A stretch of DNA of 64,000 nucleotides, taken from contig NC_053046.1 of NCBI RefSeq assembly GCF_003473485.1, positions 8,504,001 to 8,568,000 of the forward strand, given 5' to 3'. Position 1 is the first letter of the stretch; each line of letters starts with the position of its first letter. Shown here piece by piece: positions 51,405-61,429 of this stretch. The notes under the pieces are model-generated. The model ran no database searches. It was given only the letters and a program-made list of their open reading frames with translations, and was not told where the DNA came from. The position numbers and the translations under genes were made by a program. Source of the DNA: Medicago truncatula (lineage: Eukaryota > Streptophyta > Magnoliopsida > Fabales > Fabaceae).

Positions 51405-52826
51405 TTACCTTGAGTGGATATTCAGAACCTCAATATTGTCACCTTTCAAAACATCCTTCAATGAAATTAGACTTGGAATGTGTGGGATTACTTCAAAAAA
51501 ATTTGAACTACTCCCGTAAATTCGAAAAACTTCGAATCCATATTTCTCAGGTTCATAGTAGATAAAACAATTGCAGGAATGATATAACAATATGGCAGCA
51601 CCTTCTTCAAAGTGTTTTATTGGCCAGCTTAAACCATATCTCCGTGGAACACGACTTTCCGAAGGATTGAATGAAGTATCAATGTTGTAAATCTTAGTCC
51701 ATGATTCTCCAATGCCATATTCATTCATAACCCACATTGAAACATCAGATAAAAAGGTCGAATCACAAATGTAAAGAAATCCCTTTAATTCTCCCATGCT
51801 AATATGTCTATTACTAAGAAATCCATTATTATGATTTCCAAACATCTGTGGAGGAGAAGGAAATGACTTCAGCGTCTCACTTTCAAAGCAGAAAATCAAT
51901 ATTGACCTTTGCAGACCATCAAATCTTAGCCAATGTAGTGCACCATTCACACAAGTGGGATACTTTAGACTCGAAAAAGAAATTTGAGGATCCACTTCAA
52001 CATTTCTCCAGGATGGGGTTCCAAGTGTGTTTATCTCAAGGGTCAAACGCTCAAACTCCCACACATTGGCACGTTTAACATGTCTCACCCACATGTTTAT
52101 CACCTTATATTCATTAGTTTTAGGTTGGAAACCAAAACCAGCTTGTCCTAGCCTTCTTACCCGATTTTGATCCGCAATAGATTCAGGAAGTCTTATAAAC
52201 TCCCCAGTGACTGGGTTGCAGATCACTAATGGGTTTCCAAAAGATGGGTCAGACAAACAAAGTAAACCATTGCAAGAATTCACAATATCAAACTTATCAA
52301 AATCTCTTTTGCAAGCAATATAAAGACTTTGTCTACCCGTATAACTGTTCTCGTCGTTTTTCCCTGAAACTAATCTCGCAGCACGAAAAGGTCGCTTGGA
52401 TTCATTATTGATCTGGTCTCTTTTATCCCTAAATGATCTGAGAGGAAGCTTGAACATAGGCACAAGTTTCACATGATCGTTGCTTCCAATCTCAAACTTT
52501 TGAGGATCAGACTCAAGAAGGTACATTGTTCTTGAAACTCGGCTATAGTCATTGGTCCGAATCATGAGACTGAGTGGTGATTGCTCAAAGTGGGATTTAG
52601 CAAAATGTGATTCTGAAATCAATGTTTTCCAAATTTTGCACACAGATTTACAAATGAGAAGCGACTTAAATGGAAGTTGAAGCAGAATGTGAGCAATAAC
52701 GTGAGACGGAAGATTATCAAAATAAGGGCAAAGTTGATGGCTTTCTGCCTCATCAACTTTCCCTTTTGATTTATTGCGTCTTTGGCCAGCCCTAGCAGGG
52801 GCAATTGAACCTTTTTTTCTTTTCAT
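51405..52826 (-). CDS. F-box protein with associated interaction domain, copy 2
   Basis: 473 residues, starting MKRKKGSIAPARAGQRRNKS directly after a leader-intron acceptor (intron 53074..52829, donor AAG|GTAATT). The F-box is at about residues 38-80 (CPYFDNLPSHVIAHILLQLP). The interaction region has the same landmarks as copy 1 (FDIVNSCNGLLCLSDPSFGN, VICNPVTGEFIRLPES, YKVINMWVRHVKRANVWEFE). Copy 1 and copy 2 are roughly 85 percent identical by eye; copy 2 has a longer basic N-terminus. Predicted role: SCF substrate receptor. The stop codon AGG TAA lies inside a strong donor AG|GTAAGA, so splicing to downstream exons may change the C-terminus. The promoter side now ends about 390 bp upstream of the ATG at a MULE insertion. 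Confidence 0.92.
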   Translation of the reverse strand: MKRKKGSIAPARAGQRRNKSKGKVDEAESHQLCPYFDNLPSHVIAHILLQLPFKSLLICKSVCKIWKTLISESHFAKSHFEQSPLSLMIRTNDYSRVSRTMYLLESDPQKFEIGSNDHVKLVPMFKLPLRSFRDKRDQINNESKRPFRAARLVSGKNDENSYTGRQSLYIACKRDFDKFDIVNSCNGLLCLSDPSFGNPLVICNPVTGEFIRLPESIADQNRVRRLGQAGFGFQPKTNEYKVINMWVRHVKRANVWEFERLTLEINTLGTPSWRNVEVDPQISFSSLKYPTCVNGALHWLRFDGLQRSILIFCFESETLKSFPSPPQMFGNHNNGFLSNRHISMGELKGFLYICDSTFLSDVSMWVMNEYGIGESWTKIYNIDTSFNPSESRVPRRYGLSWPIKHFEEGAAILLYHSCNCFIYYEPEKYGFEVFRIYGSSSNFFEVIPHIPSLISLKDVLKGDNIEVLNIHSR

Positions 52827-53879
52827 GACTACAATAAGTTGTAAAAAAGTAAAATAAACAAAATAAGTTAACTAAATCACATAAAAAAGTGATTAAATTT
52901 GATCAATATCATCAAGGACGAAAGAGAAACTAAGAATCAAACACGAGACAAAAAGTTGGTTTCTTTCAATTTGAGAATTAAGAAAGCGATTATGATTAGA
53001 ATATGATGTTGATTATTGATCGATTAACAACGAAGAATGATTAGGAACAAAATTGGAGTGGAAGAAAGAATTACCTTGAAGAAGTTCGGAACCCTAATTT
53101 CGATGGAAAAGCGTTCCAACAAGACTGGTGAAAGAATGGACCAACGCTGTTGAGAGGGAGGGGGTTAAGAGGGCGAGGAGTTTATTTTCTTTTTTAACTG
53201 ATAAACTAGAAGAATTATTGGAGAATTGCTATTTACACATTTGATAAGGCTGTGCCACACGAGTAAAGAACGTTCCTTCGGCAGTTAAAATCTCGGTAGT
53301 TAACTGCCGAGGATGTTCTGCTACAAATCTGCCAGAATCTCCTCTCATCCATTATTCATCTCATCTTTCAAATAATTTCTTCAAATTTCTCTCAAAATCT
53401 CTCTAAAAAACACAACCAAATCCAACCAAATTTATTCAACAAAATCACAAGTAAGTAATTATAATGCTATTAACTTACATTTTAGTTGTTATAAATGTTT
53501 TTATTTTTTAATTTTTGAGTATATTTATTATTTTTTAATTTTTGAGTAGATTTACATGTTATAATTAATTTTTAAGGTAGATGTTAGTTGATTAATGTTG
53601 TTAAAATATTTGCATGATGTTTATGTTATAATTTAATAATTTTGTTATATTTTACTTATGTTATAACAAAAAAAATTATGTTAAACATAAGTTTAATGAT
53701 TTATGTTATATTATATGATTAATCTTTTTATTTTAGTAAGAGTATATGATTTATAATTTTAGGGTTATTTTTATGAATTTTAGAGTCTATGTATAATGTG
53801 CACATCAAGTGTTTGATGAAATGTTTGAATGAGTTTTTCATTGATTGTTTTTAATCTCTTATTGTCTAGATTTAAAACA

Positions 53880-54231
53880 ATGGTCGGGTGGATCGACGTT
53901 CATGCGCAATTCAACGAAGGAGAACCTACCTCAGAGGTTGAAGGTTCGGTGCCTTGGTGTAACGTTAAGAGGTCTCAAGGATGAACTGACTGAATTCAAC
54001 CAAGGAGTCAACCCCAGAGACACAAGGATGGTGGAACACGTTCGGTATAAACGTTCAACGCTCGACGAGGGGAGAGTATCATTCACTTGGGTGGAATTAA
54101 CGAACGACGAAAACATGACGAGCATGTTTTGGGAGCACAACATGTTCCAGTGGATCGATATGCGGGTGAAGTTGCTTAGATCAACTGAAGATATCATCAA
54201 AAGTTTGATTCCGCCAGAAGATCGTCATTAG
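53880..54231 (+). pseudogene. MULE transposase N-terminal remnant
   Basis: The start MVGWIDVHAQFNEGEPTSEV follows an acceptor TTGTCTAG at about 53869 (leader donor AAG|TAAGT-type near 53451). After about 33 codons a one-base shift near 53970 moves the homologous sequence to another frame: GLKDELTEFNQGVNPRDTRM, then WVELTNDENMTSMFWEHNMF and IDMRVKLLRS, ending PPEDRH. The pattern (basic strand, L/D-D-E-M, MF..H, then V.L..S) resembles N-terminal domains of plant mudrA proteins. The SWIM zinc finger and catalytic domain are absent, so it cannot be a working transposase. Confidence 0.5.
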
Positions 54232-54242
54232 TTAGGGTAAGG

Positions 54243-54570
54243 TGCATTCCAACTACAACAATTGTCTTCCTTTGAATGAGATAAATTCAAACCTGCCAAA
54301 CAACAGGACTCGAGCATTTCGCTCGGCATTCATGTTTTTCCTTTGAAAATATTAAATTCTTGTTGGGTTGGTTTAGATGAAGGTATTAAGTGTCAAGAAA
54401 TGAACCTCATTTCGTTGGCACTTGAATACCATCATCTAAAGCACACCTAACAAAAATTTATTCTTTTCAAAGGAAAACATGAATGTCGGGTGAAATGCTT
54501 GAGTCCTATTGTTTGACAGGTTTGAATCTATCTCGTTCAAAGGTAAGACAATTGTTGGAGTTGGAATGCA
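54243..54570 (+). repeat. Long hairpin 1: candidate small-RNA precursor
   Basis: Arms 54243-54396 and 54413-54570 are reverse complements over about 155 nt at roughly 85-90 percent by eye, with a loop of under 20 nt. The outer pairs are TGCATTCCAAC and GTTGGAATGCA. Several mismatches would be G:U pairs in RNA. The length and near-perfect pairing suit DCL-processed hairpin siRNAs or a young MIRNA. Expression is unknown. The opposite strand would fold equally. Confidence 0.6.
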
Positions 54571-54571
54571 C

Positions 54572-54752
54572 ATTCCAACTGCAACAATTGTCTTACTCTG
54601 GATGGGGCAATTCAAACTTGTTAATCGGCAGGACTCCAACATTCGATAAGCATCTTGAACGCTGGTATTCAAGTGTCAAAATACTGGTGTCCTGCTGCTT
54701 AGCAAGTTTGAATTTGCCCCATTCAGTGGTAAGATGATTGTTGCAGTTTGAA
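54572..54752 (+). repeat. Hairpin 2, adjacent and related to hairpin 1
   Basis: Arms of about 75 nt: CCAACTGCAACAATTGTCTT ... TTCAAACTTG ... GGCAGGACT pairs with GTCCTGCTG ... CAAGTTTGAA ... TGATTGTTGCAGTTTGAAG. The right arm of hairpin 1 and the left arm of hairpin 2 form another near-perfect palindrome around 54571 (GTAAGACAATTGTTG and its complement). The locus is therefore four related arms in alternating orientation and can fold in two alternative ways. Confidence 0.6.
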
Positions 54753-55043
54753 GGTAAATTTCAGAATGTAATGCAATGTAATGTGATAACATATATTTTG
54801 TTTTGAATGGAACAATAATTATCTTATTTATTCACTTTTTAAATTTATTTATTCATTACGCAATTTTAATTAGTTGAATTCACGTTAGATTTAATTAATT
54901 TTTATTATTCAAAACGCGACTTTAATCAAAATTATTCCAAATGCAATTTTATTTTATGTACCATAATGTCAAACAAAATGTGCGCGACACAAAAATAAAA
55001 CATAAAAAAAATCCAAAAAATTAGGCATTAAAAGCCATTACAT

Positions 55044-55285
55044 TCATTCTTCCTCGTCACACAAATCAATCGGGTTGCCCGCTACAGTCCCTACGGTACC
55101 TTGTTTTGGTTGAGGACCGAAATAGCATGTCCTCCTGCTCCTCCTCAACCTCGAGTGATTGTACACCGGCACCTTCGAACCCTTCTTTCGGAACCATCGC
55201 AAACAATTTCGTGCCACGTCATAGGTGATTTTTCTTTGTTCTTCTCATCACCCTGAACGTTACCCTGATTATGATTCTGAGACAT
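55044..55285 (-). pseudogene. MULE-associated small ORF, copy 2
   Basis: The ATG at 55285 (MSQNHNQGNVQGDEKNKEKS, then PMTWHEIVC) follows a leader-intron-like structure. The starting frame closes early, while the overlapping frame reads TCYFGPQPKQGTVGTVAGNP and then IDLCDEEE before a stop at 55044. The same two-frame similarity occurs in the copy at 47205. Without a shift or unseen splice the protein is broken. Function unknown; its position is that of a second convergent MULE gene. Confidence 0.45.
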
Positions 55286-55746
55286 ATCTACATTAAAAAA
55301 AATGGCGATCAAAACCTAACAATTCAATAAAAGTTCTCTAACAATTCTAACCATTCTAACCTAAATTATTCTAACATATCATAAAATCAACAAATCAATA
55401 TAATCGAACCTATATAATCGAAATTTAACAAAAAATAACAAACAATTCGACTACAAAGCAACAATGCAATAGGATTCAAAAAACTTACTTGTTTTTGTGA
55501 TTGGAATTGGTTTGGAATGACTTCAAATGACTCAAAATCGCACATTGGATAAAAAAAACGCAACAATGGAGTTTTGGAAACTCCTATGCTGTTTTGTTCT
55601 TATAACATTTTCCTCGGCAGTTAACTGCAGCCGGATTTCTAAAACTTCGGCAGTTAACTGCCGAGGGGTATTTGAGTAATTTACTTGTGTTTCTCAGCCA
55701 AACTCAATGTGTCAACAGCAATTCTCGAATTATAGCATTGAAATAT

Positions 55747-57433
55747 GACTAATACCTCAAATTCGTCCTTGAATTTTGAAAAATCAATCAAATTCGTTCT
55801 TGAATTTTGCGAAATATCTATTTAGTCCCTGAATTTTACAAACGTCCATCAAAATAGTCGCTCCATCCAAAAGCTCCGTTAGTGTTGATGGTGTGTCCTC
55901 TTGCATGTTGTGTTGTCATGTACACGTGTCAACAAGGCAGCCACGTGTGCAAGGACTAAATTGATGGAAATGGTAAAAATTCGAGATTTAACTTTTCAGT
56001 GTAATTTTTCATGTGTTTCCAATTATACCCCTCTATTACCTGTGTTGTCCTGGATCGATTTGAGACTTACTGTCATAATTTGAGGACTAATTTGTTGGAT
56101 TTTGTTATAATTTAATGACTGATATGATTGATTTTATTTGCAGAGAATGAGTACAAAGAGATATGACATGAGAGGACCAGTGATTTCAAATGGCATGCAT
56201 AAACAAACACTACTGAGGGTCCTGCTCCACAAAATCCAACTGCTCCAAATTACGGACCATCCGCTTCTACTCAACCCCAATACATGTAGTTTATCCCTAC
56301 TCCAGGATTTCCAAAGCATTGATGCATGTTTAAATTATGCTTTTGGACTAATTTAATTAATGCTTTTTGGACTTGTTTAGTTTATGCTTTTTTGGATATG
56401 TAATCACTTAAGAACATCAAATGATTTGATGACTTGATTGCTATGTAATGTTATTTTTTTTGGCTATGTAATGACTTATGAACATCAAATATATGACTTA
56501 TGATGGTATGCAAATGTCTGTCTTTTTATAATCAAAGTGTATGTCTTTTACTTTTTACTTTGTTCAGCAAATTTATGCACCAAGGATCACAATGATATCT
56601 GTTGTGAAAATTCAAGGACCTATTTGATGATATTTTCACTAATTTGAGGATCGATATGATGGATATGCATATAATTCAAGGATCAATTTGATTGAAATTT
56701 TTTGACAGAAAGGTTTGATTCATTCATTGACAACCTATTTTCATTACAACATTACATGGATTTGACACAATACAATAGCATTTTAAACAACTCAATCAAA
56801 CAAATTCTAGGACAGTGTTGGTTTTTCGTACAACACATTCTATGACACCAACATTGAAGCTCTCTCACCTCATCATTGTACATAAAGCTTGAAGATGAAG
56901 ACTAACTGTTGTAGTTGTTTTTGCCCATACGCCCACCGCCCATCATTTCTGAACACCGAATCTTCAACAATGACCACTGATTTTTGAATTTCGAATTGAA
57001 TAAAAAAAAAAATTAGGGTTCTAAGTTTTTTGAATTGGGGAAGAACATTGACATCATTTCATGGAAGAAATTTGGGAGATTTTGAACTTTAGGTGACGAA
57101 TTATAATATTAGGGTTCCAAATTTATATATTTGGGGAAGAAAGAACCGTTAATGAGGAAGAGGAGAAAGAGCCGTTAATGAGAAAGGGGAGAAAGAGTCC
57201 TTGGCAATTTTCTGTAAATCAATCAATTTGGTCCCTGCTTGCATGACATCTGACGTGGTAAGCCTTGTAAGAGGTTAACGTTACACATCACCTCCGTTAA
57301 CAGACCAACTTAACGGAGGGACTGATTTGATTGACATTTTGTAAATTCAAGGACTAAATAGATATTTCGCAAAATTCAGGGACGAATTTGGCCGATTTTT
57401 TAAAATTCAATGACGAATTTGAGGTATTAGTCC
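55747..57433. mobile_element. Second MULE, 1687 bp, adjoining the first
   Basis: Long TIRs begin GACTAATACCTCAAATTCGT and end GAATTTGAGGTATTAGTCC, extending more than 100 bp inward (TTGCGAAATATCTATTTAG and its complement). TSD TTGAAATAT (55738-55746) and TTGAAATTT (57434-57442), eight of nine identical. Inside are short gene-like scraps (QNPTAPNYGPSASTQPQYM then stop at about 56286) with no complete ORF. Confidence 0.85.
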
Positions 57434-57591
57434 TTGAAATTTTATTTGTATTTGTGTATATGCAAAGACATCTCTTAAGATCCACTAGATTAATTAAACA
57501 CCCACATTTTACTATGAAATAGATGAGTGTTCAAAATCAAACCAACCCAATAATAAAACCGTAAACTAGACCAATCCTACCCAAAACTGTA

Positions 57592-57911
57592 TTCCCTCCG
57601 TCCTAATTTATAAGCAAAAAACATTAATTCACACTTATTAAGAAAACTAACACTTAGTGATTTGAGGTATAATTTTTTGTATTCTTCTTGGAATAAGTTT
57701 CTTGGAAAGATGTAAAAATAATTCTCATTGGTTAAAAATTATGGAGAAAATAAAATGGAGAACAAATTTAATGCAATTTGCATTTAATTTTACATTGGAA
57801 AAGATGATTTGTTTGAAAAAACATAATAATAACATAAAAGTTGGTCTTTTTTTGTTATATTTTAAGACAAAAAAATGAGATATTTTTGCTTATATTTTAG
57901 GACGGAGAGAG
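57592..57911. mobile_element. Stowaway MITE, 320 bp
   Basis: Ends TTCCCTCCGTCC and GGACGGAGAGAG, with TA on both sides (57590-57591 and 57912-57913). Interior homology with other Stowaways (CACTTATTAAGAAAACTAA). Confidence 0.87.
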
Positions 57912-57913
57912 TA

Positions 57914-58831
57914 TTTCATTCGGATGAATTCAAATCATTTTCTAATTCAACCGCATGATTTGGTTCAGTTTGCGGTTTTTATTTCATCAACTGAACCAAA
58001 TCAAATGAAACTGCAACATAAGAAAATATTAATTAAACATATGCTACATAGATCAAGACTCATAGAAACTCAATGAAAACTTTATAAAATGACATATTTT
58101 TTTTCTCTTGTTAAGTTCTTTCTTTGCTTTTTATTTCAAAAATTTATTTTTGACAACTGAGCTAATATAACAGTATTGTGTCCATCATCTTCTTTCTTTC
58201 ACATTAATCCCCCTTCTCTCAATTTCTGTCACAAAATACTCCTTTAATTAGGAATGAAAAAATGGGTTAGACTCGTTGGGTTGACCCGTTTAACCCATCG
58301 ATTTTAGCGGGGTACGTTGAGATTTTGAACCCGCCATAAGTAGGTTATCCGCTCCACCTAACCCACTAAAAAACGGGGCTGTACAGGTTGACTCGTCGGA
58401 TTGATATGTTAAAAAGAAACTCTCTTTTTCACTTCTTTTTATTTTATAAGTCACAATCAATTTTTCAATTTTCACCTCCATATAGCGGGGGGGAAAATTC
58501 AATTAATTGTATCACTTTTGTTTTATGATTTTAGCCTTATATTATTAACGGTTAGTTAATTGATAACTCATGGAGTTTTTATTTTTAATGTCTTATTGAT
58601 TTATTATAGAATTTTAGAAGATGTAATTTATATGTTTGAATAATTATTTTCATATTCTCAGTGGAGCCATTAGTTATATATTTAAATTTCTTTAAATTGG
58701 ATTTCAACTTATTTATTTTTACATTGTTTATGTGAAGATTTTTATTTAAAAAAAAAACATTGACGGGTCAACACGCCGACCCGTCCAATAATTTTTTACT
58801 ATATTAATCTCCTTAACTAATGTCTGAGAGA
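57914..58831. other. Intergenic with GGGTTGACCCG-type motifs
   Basis: At 58266-58420 and 58762-58790 motifs such as GGGTTGACCCGTTTAACCC and GACGGGTCAACACGCCGACCC occur in both orientations. They are probably ends of a decayed TIR element of about 0.5 kb; no TSD was fixed. No gene is seen. Confidence 0.4.
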
Positions 58832-58833
58832 TA

Positions 58834-59113
58834 CTCCTTCCGTCCCAAATTGTATGTCACTTTAGAAAAAATATTTGTCCCAAATTATATGTCGCTTTAC
58901 AATACCAATGAAAAATTAATGTTACTTTTCCTATTATATCCTTAACTATTTATTGGTCTCTCTTCTTTTAATTCCTTCATTTATATTTCCCATATCATTT
59001 ATTGAAGACAATTTTGTAAAACAACTCATAATATCTCTTTTCCACACAATATTAATTACATTTCTTAATATATGTGAAATGCCCAAAACATCATACATTT
59101 AGGATGGAGGGAG
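58834..59113. mobile_element. Stowaway MITE, 280 bp
   Basis: Ends CTCCTTCCGTCCCAAATTGT and TAGGATGGAGGGAG, flanked by TA (58832-58833 and 59114-59115). Inside, GTCGCTTTA/GTCACTTTA repeats near the left end. Confidence 0.87.
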
Positions 59114-59115
59114 TA

Positions 59116-59627
59116 CTAGTTAGCATTTTCTTTATTTGAATAATAAAATGAGTATTTGAAGGGACATGTGTGAGTTCCTATGTTGTAATTTATGTTTTGA
59201 ATTCCATTTTTGACATTTTATTTGAAAAAGTGAAGGCTTGTTGTTACTTTAATTCAATTCCACTTGCCTCCAAATCAAACACACACATTTAGATGTGAAA
59301 ATAGGTTAGGTCATGCAAACTTTATTTAAATAGGACATGATTAATTAAAAAAATTAAAGTTTAAGTTTGATCTATTAGTTTGACATTTAAATTTGATCTG
59401 ACATTTTTAAAAGTTCGATGTACCTATTAGCTTATCTAAAAGTCTAATTTGTACTAAATTTTTTAAATAGAACATTTGACATATTATAAAAAGGCTAATA
59501 AGAATATATTTCTTAAAAAACTAATAGGTTAATAAAATTTTGTAAAGATGTTTATAAAAGGGCTAATAAACATATTATTTCTTAAAAAACTAACAAAAGC
59601 CCGGTCTACCTATTACCTTGTCTAAAA
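59116..59627. other. Intergenic with dispersed AAAAGTCTAATTTG repeats
   Basis: A unit of roughly 150 bp (AAAGTCTAATTTG...GGCTAATAA...ATTTCTTAAAAAACTAA) recurs two to three times between 59430 and 59840. The tRNA-like insert at 59642 sits within it. No gene. Confidence 0.5.
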
Positions 59628-59641
59628 GTCTAATTTGCACT

Positions 59642-59727
59642 GTCCTCGTGAGCTTAACTCAGTTGGTTTGGACAATGCATAAAATATGAAAGGTCCGTAG
59701 TTCAAACCCCGATCACTAAAAAAAAAG
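59642..59727 (+). mobile_element. 86-bp tRNA-like retroposon with 13-14-bp TSD
   Basis: A-box-like TTAACTCAGTTGG, B-box-like AGTTCAAACCCCG and a 3' poly-A; nothing else. Exact TSD GTCTAATTTGCAC (59628-59640 and 59728-59740). The insert is hardly longer than a tRNA gene. Confidence 0.85.
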
Positions 59728-60187
59728 GTCTAATTTGCACTTAAAAATTTAAATAGTATACATTTGATATATTTATAAGAAGGCTAATTAGCATATATTT
59801 CTTAAGAAACTAACAGGTCAATAAAATTTTGTAGATCATATACATTATTTATTAAATGAACTTAAAAAAAAAAAAAATTTCTTAAGATAATTACCAGATG
59901 GTGTACACTTACGCATTAATTGACGAGATAAAAACATTATTTCAAATAATACACTTATTCGAAAGGGCATAATACTACATTCAACAGTGTGTTTAAAAAA
60001 TATCAACATTGAATTTACTGGTAAAATTGGAATAGAATTTTGTTTATATTCGATAATTTCATTCATTTTTGTTTTGTTTTGATGTTTACCTATATCTATC
60101 CTATGTATAAAAAAAGTAGAGCGATTGGTTTTTTCTCCTTTCAAAATGTTATTTTATTGGTGTCATTAAGAAGGATGATAATTTATA

Positions 60188-60976
60188 CTCCCTCCATTCT
60201 TTTTTAAGTGCCTTTTCAAAAAATTAACACCAAATTAACAATGTGTATTTTTGCACATTTTCTTCATATTATACCCTCATTTTAATCCACCAATAAATTC
60301 CTGATTTTTTGCACACACCTTATATTTCCAATAAATTTAATATGTTATCTTTCTCTCGTAAGAAACAATTGTCAATTATTATCTTTTTCTCCAACAAATT
60401 CCATTTTTTTGCCCACTCTCTCTCATATCAAACAATTGTCAATTTTCTAAATATTGTGCACATCTTTTTAATTATTTTAAATTTTTAAGCAATATAACAA
60501 TTATTTCAACTTCTTCTTCTTCATTGTCACCTTGTTCTTGTTCTTCTATCTTGTCAAACAAGTCTTCAACTATTTATCTCTCTTCACCTCTCATCAGCAG
60601 TTTCAACGAGTCTTCCACTCTTTCTTCCTTTTGAACATTCATGAAGTATTTTATTTTTCTTCTCTCAAATCTGTTCTTTTACTTTACACTTGAAATTTTT
60701 AACAGTTGCTACTCATCTTATTTATAGAATTTTAACTCTTCTTGAAACCATTGTTTGTAACAAAATTTTGTTTGAATTTGAAGATAACAAGAAACAAACT
60801 TTGTTTAAAAAAAATGTAGTTTTCCAAATAAATAACGTTAATTAGTTTTATTGAAAAAGATAAGAGTAATTGACAGATGATATAATTGACAAATCGTACC
60901 ATTAAAATACCAAAAGGCAATTAAATAGGAACGAAAAATTCATTCAAAAAAGACACTTAAAAAAGAACAAAGGGAG
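60188..60976. mobile_element. Long Stowaway-like element, 789 bp
   Basis: TIRs CTCCCTCCATTCTTTTTTAA and the complement of CTCCCTTTGTTCTTTTTTAA, continuing GTGCCTTTT / GTGTCTTTT. Flanked by TA (60186-60187 and 60977-60978). Interior CT-rich (CTTCTTCTTCTTC at about 60510). Longer than usual for Stowaway; no transposase is visible. Confidence 0.78.
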
Positions 60977-61041
60977 TATCATATTTGTTATATTTTTTTG
61001 GAAGATATTATCTGTTGTTATCATTGAAAAAGATAAATATA

Positions 61042-61128
61042 ATTTTTTTTGTGGTGGTCGGAGTTCGAACTCCGGACCTTGCATATATTATGCATTGTCC
61101 TTATCAACTGAGTTAAGCTCACGAGAAC
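61042..61128 (-). mobile_element. 87-bp tRNA-like retroposon, inverted, with 13-bp TSD
   Basis: On the minus strand: CTCGTGAGCTTAACTCAGTT, then GGAGTTCGAACTCCG and an A tail (plus-strand T run at about 61043). Exact TSD AAAGATAAATATA (61029-61041 and 61129-61141). Same family as 59642. Confidence 0.85.
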
Positions 61129-61205
61129 AAAGATAAATATAGCTTGTTACATTGTGAAAGTACAAAATATAAAAAATGAAGTAAAATAAAAATAAAAAAT
61201 AAAAA

Positions 61206-61388
61206 TAAAATATAAAATATCTATTATCTGTATCTATAATTTTAATTAAAATCAAATTAATTTTAATCAAAATTTCATAAAAACTATCGTTTATAGTTTA
61301 CACGCATTATCACAATAAATAAAAAGAAAATATAAAATATCTATTATCTATATCTATAATTTTAATTAAAATCAAATTAATTTTAATG
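61206..61388. repeat. 62-bp direct repeat, 120-bp period, two copies
   Basis: 61206-61268 and 61326-61388 are nearly identical (core CTATAATTTTAATTAAAATC). AT-rich, non-coding. Confidence 0.85.
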
Positions 61389-61429
61389 AAAAAAATTATT
61401 GATTTGGCTAGTTGTTATTTTTGAAAAAA

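Larger units (their letters stand above)
53221..55726. mobile_element. MuDR-like MULE derivative with convergent gene remnants and twin hairpins
   Basis: TIRs GAGAATTGCTATTTACACAT and the complement of GAGAATTGCTGTTGACACAT. The flanks are a 9-bp TSD with one mismatch, GAATTATTG (53212-53220) and GAATTATAG (55727-55735). Copy 1 of the F-box flank preserves the uninterrupted site (AGAAGAATTATAAATTG, about 46755). Both ends carry the palindromic motif CGGCAGTTAACTGCCG. A transposase N-terminal remnant (+) and a small ORF (-) face each other, each behind a leader intron, as in the convergent MuDR layout. Two long hairpins lie between them. Confidence 0.85.

Noticed and set aside
56134..56356. Overlapping short frames on both strands inside the second MULE
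   Set aside because: Only a scrap (QNPTAPNYGPSASTQPQYM) looks protein-like; no complete gene, so kept as part of the element.
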